Notes: a model not told the origin generated them from the letters alone. A stretch of 64,000 bases of DNA from Semisulcospira habei (GCA_036245525.1 BTPG01000005.1:213452875-213516874), one strand, 5' to 3'; counted from the first letter of the stretch, positions 39,383-51,300 are shown. Made by a program: numbers and translations.

Positions 39383-39595
39383 GTTAACCCATTTACTGCC
39401 GACAATAAATAAACGCGATGCAAATGCAAAAAGGCATAGATTATCATCAGCCCATGTGACTGCGGCGCTCATGAGGATCTGGGCCTCTTGCTGAGACCAC
39501 TTTGTGTCCATGGACAGTTGTGGCTTTTGGTCGATCGGTAAAGACAGATTTCAGAAACAAAATGTCCGTCAGTCGGCAGGGAAGGGGATATCAAA
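39383..39595. mobile_element. Possible piggyBac-like MITE between the two satellites
   Basis: Starts TTAACCCATTTACTGCCGAC and ends GTCGGCAGGGAAGGGGATAT, an imperfect inverted match of about 15 of 20. A TTAA followed by CCC is the usual piggyBac-type end, and the element at 58,663 has a related terminus (TTAACCCACTAATGCCC). The right TTAA is not intact, so this is tentative. Confidence 0.35.
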
Positions 39596-39599
39596 TGTT

Positions 39600-41432
39600 G
39601 CAATAAATGCGTGGTGAAACAAGTGATTTAGACTCGTTCACAAACATCATGAACACTTGTCAATGCATGGTGAAACAAGTGATTTAAAATCGTTCACAAA
39701 CATCATGAACACACTGTCAATGCGTGGTGAAACACGTGATATAGACTCGTTCAAAAACATCATAAACACATTGTCAATGCGTGGTGAAACAATTGATTTA
39801 GACTCGATCACAAACATCATGAACACACTGTCAATGCGTGTTGAAACAAGTGATTTAGACTCGTTCATAAAACATCATAAACACACTGTCATTGCCTGGC
39901 GAAACAAATGATTTAAACTCGTTCACAAACATCATGAACACACTGTCAATGCGTGGTGAAACAAGTGATTTAGACTCGATCAAAAACATCATAAACACAC
40001 TGTCAATGCGTGTTGAAACAAGTGATTTAGACTCATTCACAAACATCATGAACACACTGTCAATGCCTGGAGAAACAAGTGATTTAGACTCGTTCACAAA
40101 CATCATGAACACACTGTCAATGCGTGGTGAAACAAGTGATTTAGACTCGTTCACAAACATCATGAACACACTGTAATTGCGTGGTGGAACAATTGATTTA
40201 GACTCGTTCACAAACATCATGAACACACTGTAAATGCGTGCTGAAACAATTGATTTAGACTAGTTCACAAACATCATGAACACACTGTCAATGCATGGTG
40301 AAACAAGTGATTTAGACTCCCTCACAAACATGATTAACACACTGGCAATGCGCGGTGAAACAGGTGATTTAGACTTGTTCACAAACATCATGATCACACT
40401 GTCAATGCATGGCGAAACAAGTGATTTAGACTCATGCACAAACATCATGAACATACTGTCAGTTTTCTGTGGAAGAAGTGATTTAGGCTCGTTCACAAAC
40501 ATCATGAACACACTGTCAATGCGTGGTGAAACAAGTGATTTAAACTAGTTCAAAAATATCATGAACACACTGTCAATGCGTGGTAAAACAAGTGATTTAG
40601 ACTAGTTCACAAATATCATGAACACACTGTCAATGCGTGGTAAAACAAGTGATTTAGACTCGTTCACAAACATCATGAACACACTGTCAATGGGTGGAGA
40701 CACAAGTGATTTAGACTCGTTCACAAACATCATGAACACACTGTCAATGCTTGGTAAAACAAGTGATTTAGACTCGTGCATAAACATCATGAACACACTG
40801 TCAACGCATGGTGGAACAAGTGATTTAAACTCGTTCACAAACATCATGAACACACTGTCAATGCGTGGTGAAACAAGTGATTTAGACTCGTTCACAAACA
40901 TCATGAACACACTGTCAATGCATGGTGAAACAAGTGATTTTGACTCGTTTACAAACATCATGAAAATACTGACAATGCGTGGTGAAACAAGTGATTTAGA
41001 CTCGTTTACAAACATCATGAACACACTGTCAATGCGTGGAGAAACAAGTGATTTAGATTCTTTCACAAAGATCATGTACACACTGTCAATGCATTGTGAA
41101 ACAATTGATTTAGACTTGTTCACAAACATCATGTACACAATGTCAATGCGTGGTGAAACAAGTGATTTAGACTCGTTCATAAACATCATGAAAATACTGA
41201 CAATGCGTCGTGAAACAAGTGATTTAGACTCGTTTACAAACATCATGAACACACTGTCAATGCGTGGAGAAACAAGTGATTTAGATTCTTTCACAAAGAT
41301 CATGTACACACTGTCAATGCGTCGTGAAACAAGTGATTTAGATCCGTACACGAGCATCATGAACAGACTGCACTGTCAATGCGTGGTGAAACAAGTGATT
41401 TAGACTCGTTTACAAACATCATGAACACTCCA
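39600..41432. repeat. 57-bp satellite (sat57), array 1
   Basis: About 32 units. The consensus contains ATGAACACACTGTCAATGCG and GTGATTTAGACTCGTTCACA. The unit is 19 codons long and is open in one frame on each strand: plus MNTLSMRGETSDLDSFTNI, minus MFVNESKSLVSPRIDSVFM. Stops, indels and frame changes occur at many copies (for example DLD followed by TAG, or CTGTAA), so I treat the long frames as a by-product of the period and not as genes. Confidence 0.95.
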
Positions 41433-41515
41433 GTTACTTCCTGCTGATTTTTGACAACTATCTGTTTACCAATACGTGCATGCAGACCCACTCACAAAAC
41501 AAATTCCAGGTACAG

Positions 41516-41673
<158 letters not shown>

Positions 41674-41900
41674 CAAACACACAATAATTTTAATAACTTA
41701 TTATTATTATTTTTAACATTTAAATTTATTATCAGGTTGTGTATGTATGATTTGTTATTCTTTTGTATTCGTGTTGTACTTGTTTGCGATTCGTATGTGT
41801 TCATGTACCTAATCTTGAAAATTTTAAAAAAATAAAACAAAAAAAAAATAAAAATAAAAAAACAACAACAAACAAACAAACAAAAAAACAACAAAAAAAA

Positions 41901-43328
41901 CATGATAAACAGTCTGTCAATGCATGTTGAAACAAGTGATTTTGGCTCGTACACATACATAATGAACACACTGTCAATGCGAGGTGAAACAGGTGATTTT
42001 GACTCGTTCACAAACATCATGAACACACTGCCAATGCATTGTTAAACAAGTTATTTAGACTCGTTCACAAACATCATGAACACACTGTCAATGCGTGGTG
42101 ATACAAGTGATTTAGACTCGTTCACAACCATCATGAACACACTGTCAATGTGTGGTGGCACAAGTGATTTAGACTCGTTCACAAACATTATAAACACTGT
42201 CAATGCGTGGTAAAACAAGTGATTTAGACTCGTTCACAAAAATCATGCACACACTGTCAATGCGTGTTGAAACAGGTGATTTAGACTCGTACACAAACAT
42301 CATGAACACACTGTCAATGCGTGGTGAAACAGGTGATTTTGACTCGTATACAAACATCGTGAACACCCTGTCAATGCATGGTGAAATAAATGATTTAGAC
42401 TCGTTCAGAAACATCATGAACACACTGTCAATGCGTGGTAAAACAAGTGATTTAGACTCTTTCACAAACATCATGAACACACTGTCAATGCGTGGAGAAA
42501 CAAGTGATTTAGATTCGTTCACAAAGATCATGTGCACACTGTCAATGCATGGTGAAACAATTGATTTAGACTTGTTCACAAACATCATGAACACAATGTC
42601 AATGCGTGGTGAAAGAAGTGATTTAGACACGTTTACAATCATCAAGAACACAATTTCAATGCATGTGAAACAAGTGATTTAGACTCGTTCACAATCATCA
42701 TAAACACGCTTTCAATTCGTGGTAAAACAAGGGATTTAGACTCCTTCACAAACATCATGAACACACTGTCAATGCGTGGTGAAACAATTGATTTAGACTC
42801 GTTGACAAACATCATGAACACACTGTCAATGCGTGGTAAAACAAGTGATTTAGACTCGTTCACAAATATCATGAACACACTGTCAATGCGTGGTGAAACA
42901 AGTGATTTAGACTCGTTCACAAACATCATGAACACACTGTCAATGCTTTGTGAAACAAGTGATTTAGACTCGTTCACAAACATCATGAATACACTGTCAA
43001 TGCGTCGTGAAACAAGCAATTCAGCCTCGTTCACAAACATCATGAACACACTGTCAATGCGCGATGAAACAAGTGATTTAGACTCGTTCACAAACATCAT
43101 GAACACACTGTCAGTGCGTGGTGAAACAAGTGATTTAGACTCGTTTATAAACATCTTGAACACACTGTCAATGTGTGGTGGCACAAATGCTTTAGACGTG
43201 TTCACAAACATCATGAAAACACTGTGAATGTGTGGTGAAACAAGTGATTTAGACTCGTTCACAAATATCATGAACACACTGTCAATGCGTGGTGAAACAA
43301 GTGATTTTGACTCGTTCACAAATATCAT
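41901..43328. repeat. 57-bp satellite (sat57), array 2
   Basis: About 25 units. The last six to seven units (about 42,868-43,230) carry rare variants (AAGCAATTCAGCCTCG, GGCACAAATGCTTTAGAC) that recur in the same order at 43,670-44,030 beyond the palindrome. Confidence 0.95.
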
Positions 43329-43621
43329 AAGAAGTATCCAACGGAGAAAGAAACACGCTTAGAAAAAACGGTACAACACAATTTATTAATATTTCGGGTA
43401 AATACCCTTTGTCAAAATAGACAAACAAACAGAGACATTATTTGCTACTTATCTTCAGATGCAGAAGGAATGTGGCACATTCCTTCTGCATCTGAAGATA
43501 AGTAGCAAATAATGTCTCTGTTTGTTTGTCTATTTTGACAAAGGGTATTTACCCGAAATATTAATAAATTGTGTTGTACCGTTTTTTCTAAGCGTGTTTC
43601 TTTCTCCGTTGGGTACTTCTT
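43329..43621. repeat. 293-bp near-perfect palindrome in sat57
   Basis: Two 146-bp arms (43,329-43,474 and 43,476-43,621) are inverted copies of each other with one mismatch and a single-base spacer (43,475). The arm contains TTTCGGGTAAATACCCTTTG, itself a small stem. The sequence is unrelated to the satellite and has no ORF. The arm resembles termini of Penelope-like retroelements only in a general way, and I do not assign it. Confidence 0.95.
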
Positions 43622-43665
43622 TGCATTTCACACGCTTGGCAGTCACCTTTTTGGTCTGGATTTCA

Positions 43666-45686
43666 CAAATATCATGAACACACTGTCAATGCGTGGTGAA
43701 ACAAGTGATTTAGACTCGTTCACAAACATCATGAACACACTGTCAATGCTTTGTGAAACAAGTGATTTAGACTCGTTCACAAACATCATGAACACACTGT
43801 CAATGCGTCGTGAAACAAGCAATTCAGCCTCGTTCACAAACATCATGAACACACTGTCAATGCGCGATGAAACAAGTGATTTAGACTCGTTCACAAACAT
43901 CATGAACACACTGTCAGTGCGTGGTGAAACAAGTGATTTAGACTCGTTTATAAACATCTTGAACACACTGTCAATGTGTGGTGGCACAAATGCTTTAGAC
44001 TTGTTCACAAACATCATGAAAACACTGTGAATGTGTGGTGAAACAATTGATTTGGACTCTTTCACAAACATCATGAACACACAGTCAATGCGTGGTAAAA
44101 CAAGTCATTTAGATTCGTTCACAATCATCATGAACACACTGTCAATGCGTGGTAAAACAAGTGATTTAGACTCGTTCACAAACATCATAAACACGCTGTC
44201 AATGCGTGGTGGCACAAGTGAATTAGGCTCGTTCACAAACGTCATTATCACACTGTCAATGCGTGGTGAAACAAGTGATTTAGACTCGTTCACAAACATC
44301 ATGAACACACAGTCAATGCGTGGTGAAACAAGTGATTTAGCCTCCTTCACAAACATCATGAACACACTGTCAATGTGCGAAGAAACAAGTGATTTAGACT
44401 CGTTTACAAACATCATGAACACACTGTCAATGCGTTGTGACACAAGTGATTTAGACTCGTTTACAAACATCATGAACACACTGTCAATGCGTGGTGGAAC
44501 AAGTGATTTAGACTCGTTTACAAACATCATGAACACACTGTCAATGCGTGGTGGAACAATTGATTTAGACTCGTGCACAATCACTATGAACACAATGTCA
44601 ATGCATGTCGAAACAGGTGATTTTGACTCGTTCACATACATCATGAACACACTGTCAATGCATGGTGAAACAAGTGATTTAGACTCGTTCACAAACATCA
44701 TGTACACACTGACAATGCATGGTAAAACAAGTGATTTAGACACGTTCACAAACATCATGAACAAACTGTCATTGCGTGGTGGCACAAGTGATTTAGACTC
44801 GTTTACAAACATCATGAAACAAGTGATTTAGACTCGTTCACAAACATCATGAACACACTGTCAATGCTTTGTGGCACAAGTGATTTAGACTCGTTGACAA
44901 ACATCATGAACACACTGTCAAGACGTGGTGAAACAAGTCATTTAGATTCGTTCACAAACATCATGAACACTCTGTCAATGCGTGGTGAAACAAATCATTT
45001 AGACTCGTTTACAAACATCATAAACGCACTGTCAATGCGTGGTGAAGCAAGTGATTTAGACTCGTTTACAAACATCATGAACACACTGTCAATGCCTGGT
45101 GAAACTAGTGATTATAGACTCGTTAACAAGCATCATGAACACACTGTCAATGCATGGTGAAAGAAGTGATTTAGACTTGTTCACAAAAATCATGAACACA
45201 CTGTCATTGCGTGGTGGTACAATTGATTTAGTCTCGTTTACAAACATCATGAACACACTGTCAATGCGTGGTGAAACAAGTGATTTAAACTCGTTCACAA
45301 ACATCATGAACACACTGTCAATGCGTGGTGAATGAATTGATTTACACTCTTTCACAAACATGAACACACTGTCAATGCGTGGTAAAACAAGTGATTTAGA
45401 CTCGTTTACATTCATCATGAACACTCTCAATGCGTGGTGAAACAAGTGATTTAGATTCGTTCACAAACATCATGAACACACTGTCAATGTGTGGTGAAAC
45501 AAGTGATTTAGCCTCTTTTACAAACATCATGAACACACTGTGAATGCGTGGTGAAACAAGTGATTTAGAGTCGTTCAAAATCTTTTTGAACACACTGTCA
45601 ATGCGTTGTGAAGCAGCTGATTTTGACCCGTTTACAAACATCATGAACACACTGTCAATGCATAGTAAAACAAGTGATTTATACTT
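43666..45686. repeat. 57-bp satellite (sat57), array 3
   Basis: About 35 units. The first ~360 bp repeat the block at 42,868-43,230. Minor variants include GTGGTGG..ACAAG and TCGTTTAC. It ends at AAGTGATTTATACTT, where the second LTR retrotransposon begins. Confidence 0.95.
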
Positions 45687-46156
45687 GTGTTGCACTATGA
45701 TCACGTAAAAGAACTGAAGTCCAGTGATGTTTTTCTCTCCTGTTTATTTCAGTCTAAAGACCAACCATAGACTACAATTCGGTCGTTCTCTCACTATTTA
45801 CTCTCTCTTCGACTTTCTTCCATCTCTCTCACTCTCCTTCACTCTCTGTCTCTCTCTCGTTGTGTCTCTCGTTGTGTGTCCCCCTCGTTGTGTCCCCCAG
45901 TATGTATATACCCTGGCCCTTATCAATCATCTTCCCACTTAGGACCAGACGTGATTATGGCGTCCCCGCGTGCCGACGGTCCCGTTAATTAGATGCCATC
46001 CATTTCCCATACAGTAACAGTTCCGGAGGGCCGGCCCGTTATCTTGATCAGGGCTGCCCGCGTGTCCGGTAGTTACATAAAGACGCTGACCATATGGTAT
46101 GTGACCGGAAACTACATCCGGATGCCGGATGTGGAGGCACGCATTGGTAGTGTAAC
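45687..46156 (-). repeat. LTR retrotransposon 2, 3' LTR
   Basis: Matches 50,777-51,300 but lacks two internal segments, one near 45,760 and one near 45,950. It ends GTAACA at 46,156. The first six bases at the outer edge do not match the TGTTAC of the other LTR, so the outer end is altered and the TSD cannot be read. Confidence 0.85.
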
Positions 46157-46560
46157 ATTCCTCCCTAACCCGAGAAAAATACGTCCCGTTCAGGATTATT
46201 TTTCTTCCTTGCTCAGGGGGGTTTACACTTCGGGACATAATAACAATATAATTACACATCATTACACAATCAAAATACATTTCAAATCGGTGCGTGATAT
46301 CTTGTCCAACTATAACATGTCTTTTGATCCATTTTTCTCTTGAAGGTAAGTCGCCTACATCTTCGCTGTCACTGGAAGAGCTGTCTTCCGGTGCGATCGC
46401 ATAATTAGTCTTTCTGAGGGACCTAATTGTTTCCGCTAAGGGTTTAGGCCACTCATCTAACGTAGCGAGTCTTATGTGCTCTGCGTGCACTTTTACTACT
46501 TCACCAGTCAATTGGTTCCTGATCCTGTACGCTACTGGGGTTGTTTGCTCGACCACTCTA
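46157..46560 (-). pseudogene. Integrase GPY/F module and C-terminal tail of LTR retrotransposon 2
   Basis: The minus-strand frame begins VVEQTTPVAYRIRNQLTGEV and KVHAEHIRLATLDEWPKPL, the GPY/F-like end of a Ty3/gypsy integrase. An acidic Ser-rich tail follows (EDSSSSDSEDVGDLP). The open frame runs into the LTR. It is separated from the integrase core by a short degraded stretch (46,560-46,640). Confidence 0.65.
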
Positions 46561-46643
46561 TAGTAAGGTTTCCATTTGCTGCTAGCTTGTTTTTTTTCCT
46601 TTGATTATTTTTATAGTACACTGGGTCCCCGACTTTGATTTCG

Positions 46644-48047
46644 TCACTTTTGATCTGTCTGTTTGCATATTTTGCCCCCCCGCTTCTGTGATTTCTTTAT
46701 CCGTTGGTGCACCTGGGTGAACAATTTGTGCTGTTGTTCTAAGGCTACCTTATGAAGGTCCTCTCCGACATATTTCCGTCTAGGTCTCAGTATGTTATCT
46801 AATGGTAACACTGGATCTCTGTTATAAAGTAGAAAGAATGGAGAGCACTGAGTCGTTTCTGAAACGCTAACCCTGTATGCCGACAACGCATGGTTTATGT
46901 GTAAATCCCACCTTTGGATATCTTCCTGTATTTTCTTTGACATGATATCATTCATGGTACGATGAAATCTTTCTACCTTGGCGTTAGACTGTGGATGATA
47001 ATAGCTCGTCAAGACATGATCTATGTTTAGTTCACTGAGAACCTCCCTCATGATCCGATTGACATTTTCTGTGCCATTATCAGTAACCACCTGCAAAGGA
47101 CAGACGTGTCGAGGAATTATCTCATCCATCAAGATTTGAGCAAAAGTTTCTGCCGACTTATCTGGTGCTGGAAAGCACTCTGGATATCCACTGTAATGGC
47201 AAATAAACCCTAAAATGTACTTGTTCCCAGACAGACTAGTAGGGAATGGATCCTGTATGTCTACACTAACCTTTGCAAACGGATATGGAGGAACGTCCAT
47301 TTCCTGCACTGGGGCTTTCTGTTTCTGCAAAACCCTTTGCTGGCAGGTAATGCAACTGCCTATGTACTCGTTCAACCCCCTGCACATGTTTGGCCAAAAA
47401 TATTTCTGTTTGATGGTGTCGTAAGTCTTGTCAAGGCCCATGTGCCCATTTCCGTCATGATACAGATTTACGACATGCTCCACCAAATGGGATGGCACCA
47501 CTAATCTCGCTACTGGATCGTCATCAATATTCGACAAGAAATACAAGACATCTTCTATGAGCAAATACCTCCTTTTTACACTGGCCGGTGCTTCCTCGTT
47601 CAGTAGCTGATCTTTTAACTTAACAATGTCTGGATCCTTGTCTTGCTCCGTGATCATATCGAACCCTGTCACCTCTACCTTTTCTAAAGTTTCTCTAGGA
47701 TCATCCGTCTGACAACTTGCAAACTGCTTTGGTCTAAACTGACTAGAATTAATCACCCCTATCTGGAACGCATTGTCGCTCACTTCAGTGACTATTTCTT
47801 CCGTCACTTCCGATACTAACTCCTTTCCGTCTGTTTGCGGCACTCTAGACAACAAATCAGCCAACACATTCTGTGGCCCTGGAATGTACTCTATAGTGCA
47901 GTTGTACCCTGCGATCCCTAGCGCCCACATCTGAATCTTCTTATTCTGCATAGGTGACTCTAAGAGATACTTTAACGGTTTGTGATCTGTGCGAACAACG
48001 AATTGCGCAAATAGTGGTCTAACTTCTGTATGCATAATGGATTGCAA
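46644..48047 (-). pseudogene. RNase H end and integrase of LTR retrotransposon 2
   Basis: A 467-codon open frame. It starts with the end of RNase H (VVRTDHKPLKYLLESPMQ, ADLLSRVP), then a linker. The integrase follows with an H2C2 domain (HDGNGHMGLDKTYDTI; CITCQQ) and catalytic core (Asp in VSVDIQDPF, Asp in VTDNGTENVN, Glu in NAKVERFHR). All three acidic residues are present. It would integrate cDNA into chromatin, here in sat57. It is separated from the RT by a frameshift. Confidence 0.9.
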
Positions 48048-48528
48048 ATGCTTCCTTTTCTATGGTAGACAACTTCTTCTGGCTCTGGCTCAACCTATGG
48101 GACAGAAAGTAAATAGGCTTTTCTGTCTTGAGTCCTGTGCTGTCCTCACGTTCTTGCGTCAGACACGCCCCGATACATGCGTCACTAGCATCCGTGTACA
48201 ATACATATGGACGTCTCGTGTCCGGATATACCAACAAAGGAACTACTGACAAACTTTGTTTGAGAAAATCAAACGCCTGTTGACACTGATCAGACCATTT
48301 GAATCTGGCAAATTTCTTTGTCAAATTGATGATGGGTTCGGCTATCTCAGAAAAGTTGGGTATGAACCTGCGATAGTATGACATCACTCCAATGACACTG
48401 CGACACTCCCTTATACATGTTGGATTCGGCAATGTCCGAATTGCTGACACATTTCTCAGTCTGGTTTGACTCCTTCCTTCCTTATCACAAACCCTAAGTA
48501 TTGTGTTTCCTCCGCGAAGAACTGACAT
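48019..48528 (-). pseudogene. RT connection and RNase H of LTR retrotransposon 2
   Basis: Reads RECRSVIGVMSYYRRFIPNF, KWSDQCQQAFDFLKQSL and VLYTDASDACIGACLTQE, then FLSHRLSQSQKKLSTIEKEA. These are standard RT-thumb and RNase H motifs. The first ~25 residues are out of frame with the RT, giving a frameshift near 48,460. Confidence 0.85.
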
Positions 48529-48986
48529 TTCTTCAGTTTCAATTTGAGTTTATGTTGTCTGAGTCTACCGAACACATCCTTTATGTGCTGATAATGCTGT
48601 TCCCTGGTTTCGGAAAAGATAAGAATATCATCCATATATGCCGAACAAAATGCTTCTAACCCCATTAACACTGTGTTCATTAACAGCATGAACACACTGT
48701 GTGCCTGGCAAAGTCCAAACGGCATGACTGCAAACTCAAAAAGTCTCTTGTGACAAGCGAAAGCCGTTTTCTCACTACTCTCTTGATCCGCCATCTCTAT
48801 CTGCCAGTATCCCGATTTCATATCTAACCTTGTGAAATATTTTGCCTTCCCCAGCAAGGACAAAATATCGTTTGTGAGCGGTAGTGGATACGACGACATC
48901 TTGGTAATCTCGTTTAGTTTTCGGAAGTCAACGCACAACCTTTTTGAACCATCTTTTTTGTCACTACTACTAAACTGAAAGACCAT
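48456..48986 (-). pseudogene. Reverse transcriptase palm of LTR retrotransposon 2
   Basis: Contains KRLCVDFRKLNEITKMSSYP, YFTRLDMKSGYWQIEMA (first catalytic Asp), FEFAVMPFGLCQAHSVF and the active-site box AYMDDILIF. It ends LGFVIRKEGVKPD. The catalytic residues are intact, but the frame starts after a frameshift near 48,970 (before KKDGSK) and ends in another. It copies genomic RNA into cDNA in the particle. Confidence 0.88.
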
Positions 48987-49327
48987 GGCGACATTGATCT
49001 TCTGATGATCCCTGCCTCTAACATCTCATCTACTGCTTTGTCTACTATCTCTCTATCCTGCAGGGGAACGCGGTAAGGTTTCACCCTTATTGGAGCGTGA
49101 TCCCCAGTGTCTATGCTCATTTTGACAGTGTTGGTGCGCCCTAAGTCCAGATCGCTACTCGCGAACAAATCGGAATGCTCCGATACCAGCTTAGTGACTG
49201 TGGACCTGATTGCGTCAGGCGCATCGATTTCTGTCAGATCAATGGAAGCGACTTCTTGTTCTTCCATTCTGTTAGGCACTGACTCTACCTGACTTACGCT
49301 GTTTGCCCTGCCTACCACACATCCCCT
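48914..49327 (-). pseudogene. Protease-RT linker and RT N-terminus of LTR retrotransposon 2
   Basis: Reads RSTVTKLVSEHSDLFASSDL, IDTGDHAPIRVKPYRVP and EMLEAGIIRRSMSPWSFS, the usual RT entry. It is in the same frame as the protease but separated by an in-frame TAA at 49,328-49,330. Confidence 0.8.
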
Positions 49328-50012
49328 TTATAGCCTGAACGTTTTGTAGGTATGATTCACAACTAACAAAGGAAATGTCCTACCTTTGTTTCTCACTACC
49401 CCGCTCATCACAGATAGTCCTGGCTCTTCTGCAACAAACCCCCTATATGTCGCAGAGACTTCTAAACATTCTTCTTTACTGAGGTACTGTGTACTCTTTA
49501 TTCTGACCTGATAAATCTTCGCTGTATGTGGTTTCAATACTTTTGTCTTATGTACTCTGACTAACGAAGATATGTGCATGTCTTGTTCGTGTGGTACATA
49601 CGCATTCCCGACCCTAACCTTTCTCAAATCAAAATAAATGCGTGCTCCGTTCTTATCAAGCCAATCGTTTCCCAAAATAAAATTTATATTCATCTCTTTC
49701 ACTACATAAAAACGATGTTTGAACGAATGCTTTTCAATTTTGAAGTCCAGTTCTATACTGCCCACAACTCCTAGCGCTTCCCCACTGACTGACTGTAGCG
49801 ATACACTTCTTTTCTCTAGCCTTGGCTTGTTCTGCAATTTTTCATACGACTTCTTGCTAATCAATGATACTTCCGCCCCCGTATCTATGAGACTTCTAAA
49901 TTTTTGACTTCCTACCTTAAAGAATATGCATTTTGGACTCCCCGCTAAGTTGATGCTAAAGGATCTACTGTCTCCCCCGTTCTGCTCACCGGCTTCTCGT
50001 GGTGCAGAACGT
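49328..50012 (-). pseudogene. Aspartic protease of LTR retrotransposon 2
   Basis: The frame enters from the -1 register at the slippery site (50,017-50,023). It contains the active-site SLIDTGAEVSLISKKSYEKL, a flap-like segment (VSGEALGVVGSIELDF) and FILGNDWLDKNGARI. The protease would cut the Gag and Gag-Pol precursors. It ends at an in-frame TAA before the RT entry. The frame is otherwise open, and translation depends on frameshifting, not on its own start codon. Confidence 0.85.
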
Positions 50013-50013
50013 T

Positions 50014-50385
50014 CTAGTTTCCCTGTTGCTCCTGTCCTATCCTAGCCATGCATTCTCTTTGTCGGTGGCCATAACCCCTGCATCGCCAACATCGCACGTG
50101 TTGATAGCCTTGCTGTGACAACGGCGACTTTTGCTGACCGAGTGCGTTTATCCGCCTAGCCTTGCAATCGCGTGCCTTGTGGCGTGGCGAACCGCATCGA
50201 AAACACGCCCTATCTCTAGAGTGATCCACTTCTTTTGCAGACTGTTGCTGATCTCCATTGAAGGTGGGGATCAGCTGTGAAATGAGTTGCACATTAACTA
50301 AGGATGACAACCTCTCTATCTGACTACCTAATGCGGCCAACACCGGGTCAAGTGAGTGTGGTCTTCCTTCATAATCTTCTGCCAT
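50014..50385 (-). CDS. Gag remnant with two CCHC zinc knuckles
   Basis: The chosen start is the ATG of MAEDYEGRPHSLDPVLAALG at about 50,385; an upstream in-frame ATG at 50,451 is possible. A short helical segment (LGSQIERLSSLVNVQLISQL) is followed directly by CFRCGSPRHKARDC and CWRCRGYGHRQREC. The capsid domain normally between them is missing, so the gag has an internal deletion or is an unusually short form. It terminates at TAG 50,014-50,016, right after a -1 slippery heptamer. Confidence 0.7.
   Translation of the reverse strand: MAEDYEGRPHSLDPVLAALGSQIERLSSLVNVQLISQLIPTFNGDQQQSAKEVDHSRDRACFRCGSPRHKARDCKARRINALGQQKSPLSQQGYQHVRCWRCRGYGHRQRECMARIGQEQQGN
50017..50023 (-). promoter_or_regulatory. 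-1 frameshift slippery heptamer GGGAAAC
   Basis: On the minus strand, gag codons read CAG GGA AAC TAG, so G GGA AAC has the X XXY YYZ form. Slipping back one base places the ribosome in the open protease frame. This is the classical retroviral gag-pro arrangement. Confidence 0.8.
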
Positions 50386-50519
50386 TTTCACTACAACTAC
50401 AAATATTACTGGCATTAACTCAAAACTGTAGCGATGACACAGAAAGGTCACTCACCTATTTGTCCAGCGTTGGTGACGGTGGTTGTGGCCCGAGGTCGTT
50501 TCGTCTGTGGCCGGCTCCT

Positions 50520-50776
50520 TCTCAGTCTCGTTTCACGATCTTCTGTCTGCCTCTCGTTGCGTCTTCAGTTCTCGGCGGCGTCGTACTTTTGACGTAGCGT
50601 CGTTCTGCCATCCTCTGTGATAGTTTTGTCTTCCATCTCGTTCTGGAATCTGCGATTGTTCTGGCTTCCATCTCGTTCTGACATCCTGCGATGGTTCTGC
50701 TAAACCCGTTCTGACATCCTGCGATGCTTCCGATAAACCCGTTCTGACATCCTGGTCACGCGGCACCAAAATTGGT
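50520..50776 (-). other. Leader of LTR retrotransposon 2 with tandem 27-30-bp repeats
   Basis: Just inside the 5' LTR on the minus strand lies TGGTGCCGCGTGACCAGG, a candidate primer-binding site. It resembles a tRNA-His complement with two extra bases, so this is tentative. Three to four copies of a repeat containing CAGGATGTCAGAACGGG follow. The open frame over them is repetitive and unlikely to be a gene. Confidence 0.5.
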
Positions 50777-51300
50777 TGTTACGTGTTGCACTATGGACAC
50801 GTAAAACAACTGAAGTCCAGTGATGGTTTTCTCTCGTGTTTATTTCAGTCTAAAGAGCATTGTCTGAGGTTGGGCAAGACCAACCACAGAATACAATTCG
50901 GTCGTTCTCTCACTATTCGCTCTCTCTTCAACTTTCGTCCATCTCTCTCACTCTCCTTCACTCTCCGCCTCCCTCTCGTTCTGTCTCTCGTTGTGTGTCC
51001 CCCTCCTTGTGTCCCCCAGTATGTATATTACCTGCCCTTATCAACAATCTTCCCACTTAGGACCAGCCCCTCGTTTAGGGCCGGTCCCGTTACGTGATTA
51101 GGGCGTCCACGCGTGCCGACGGTCCCGTTAATTATATGCCATCAATTTCCCATATAGTAACAGTTCCGGAAGACCGGCCCGTTATCTTGATCAGGGCTGC
51201 CCACGTGTCCGGTAGTTACATACAGACGCTGACCATATGGTACGTGACCGAAAACTACATCCGGATGACGGATGTGGAGGCACGGGTCAGTAGTGTAACA
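50777..51300 (-). repeat. LTR retrotransposon 2, 5' LTR
   Basis: 524 bp with short inverted termini TGTTAC...GTAACA. sat57 resumes immediately at 51,301. No gene inside. Confidence 0.88.

Larger units (their letters stand above)
45687..51300 (-). mobile_element. Ty3/gypsy LTR retrotransposon 2, inserted in sat57
   Basis: Minus-strand element with LTRs at about 45,687-46,156 and 50,777-51,300. The internal order is gag zinc knuckles, protease, RT, RNase H, integrase, which is the conventional Ty3/gypsy order. sat57 flanks it on both sides. LTRs differ by two substantial deletions in the left copy and many substitutions, so it is older than element 1. The frame is broken by one in-frame stop and at least three frameshifts in pol. 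Most of gag upstream of the knuckles is missing. Confidence 0.9.

Noticed and set aside
43329..43621. Firm assignment of the palindrome to a Penelope-like element
   Set aside because: The resemblance is limited to a short GGGTAAATACCC stem; there is no RT or ribozyme core to support it.
45981..46343. 116-aa plus-strand frame antisense to the gypsy integrase tail
   Set aside because: Antisense shadow of a transposon frame and LTR sequence.
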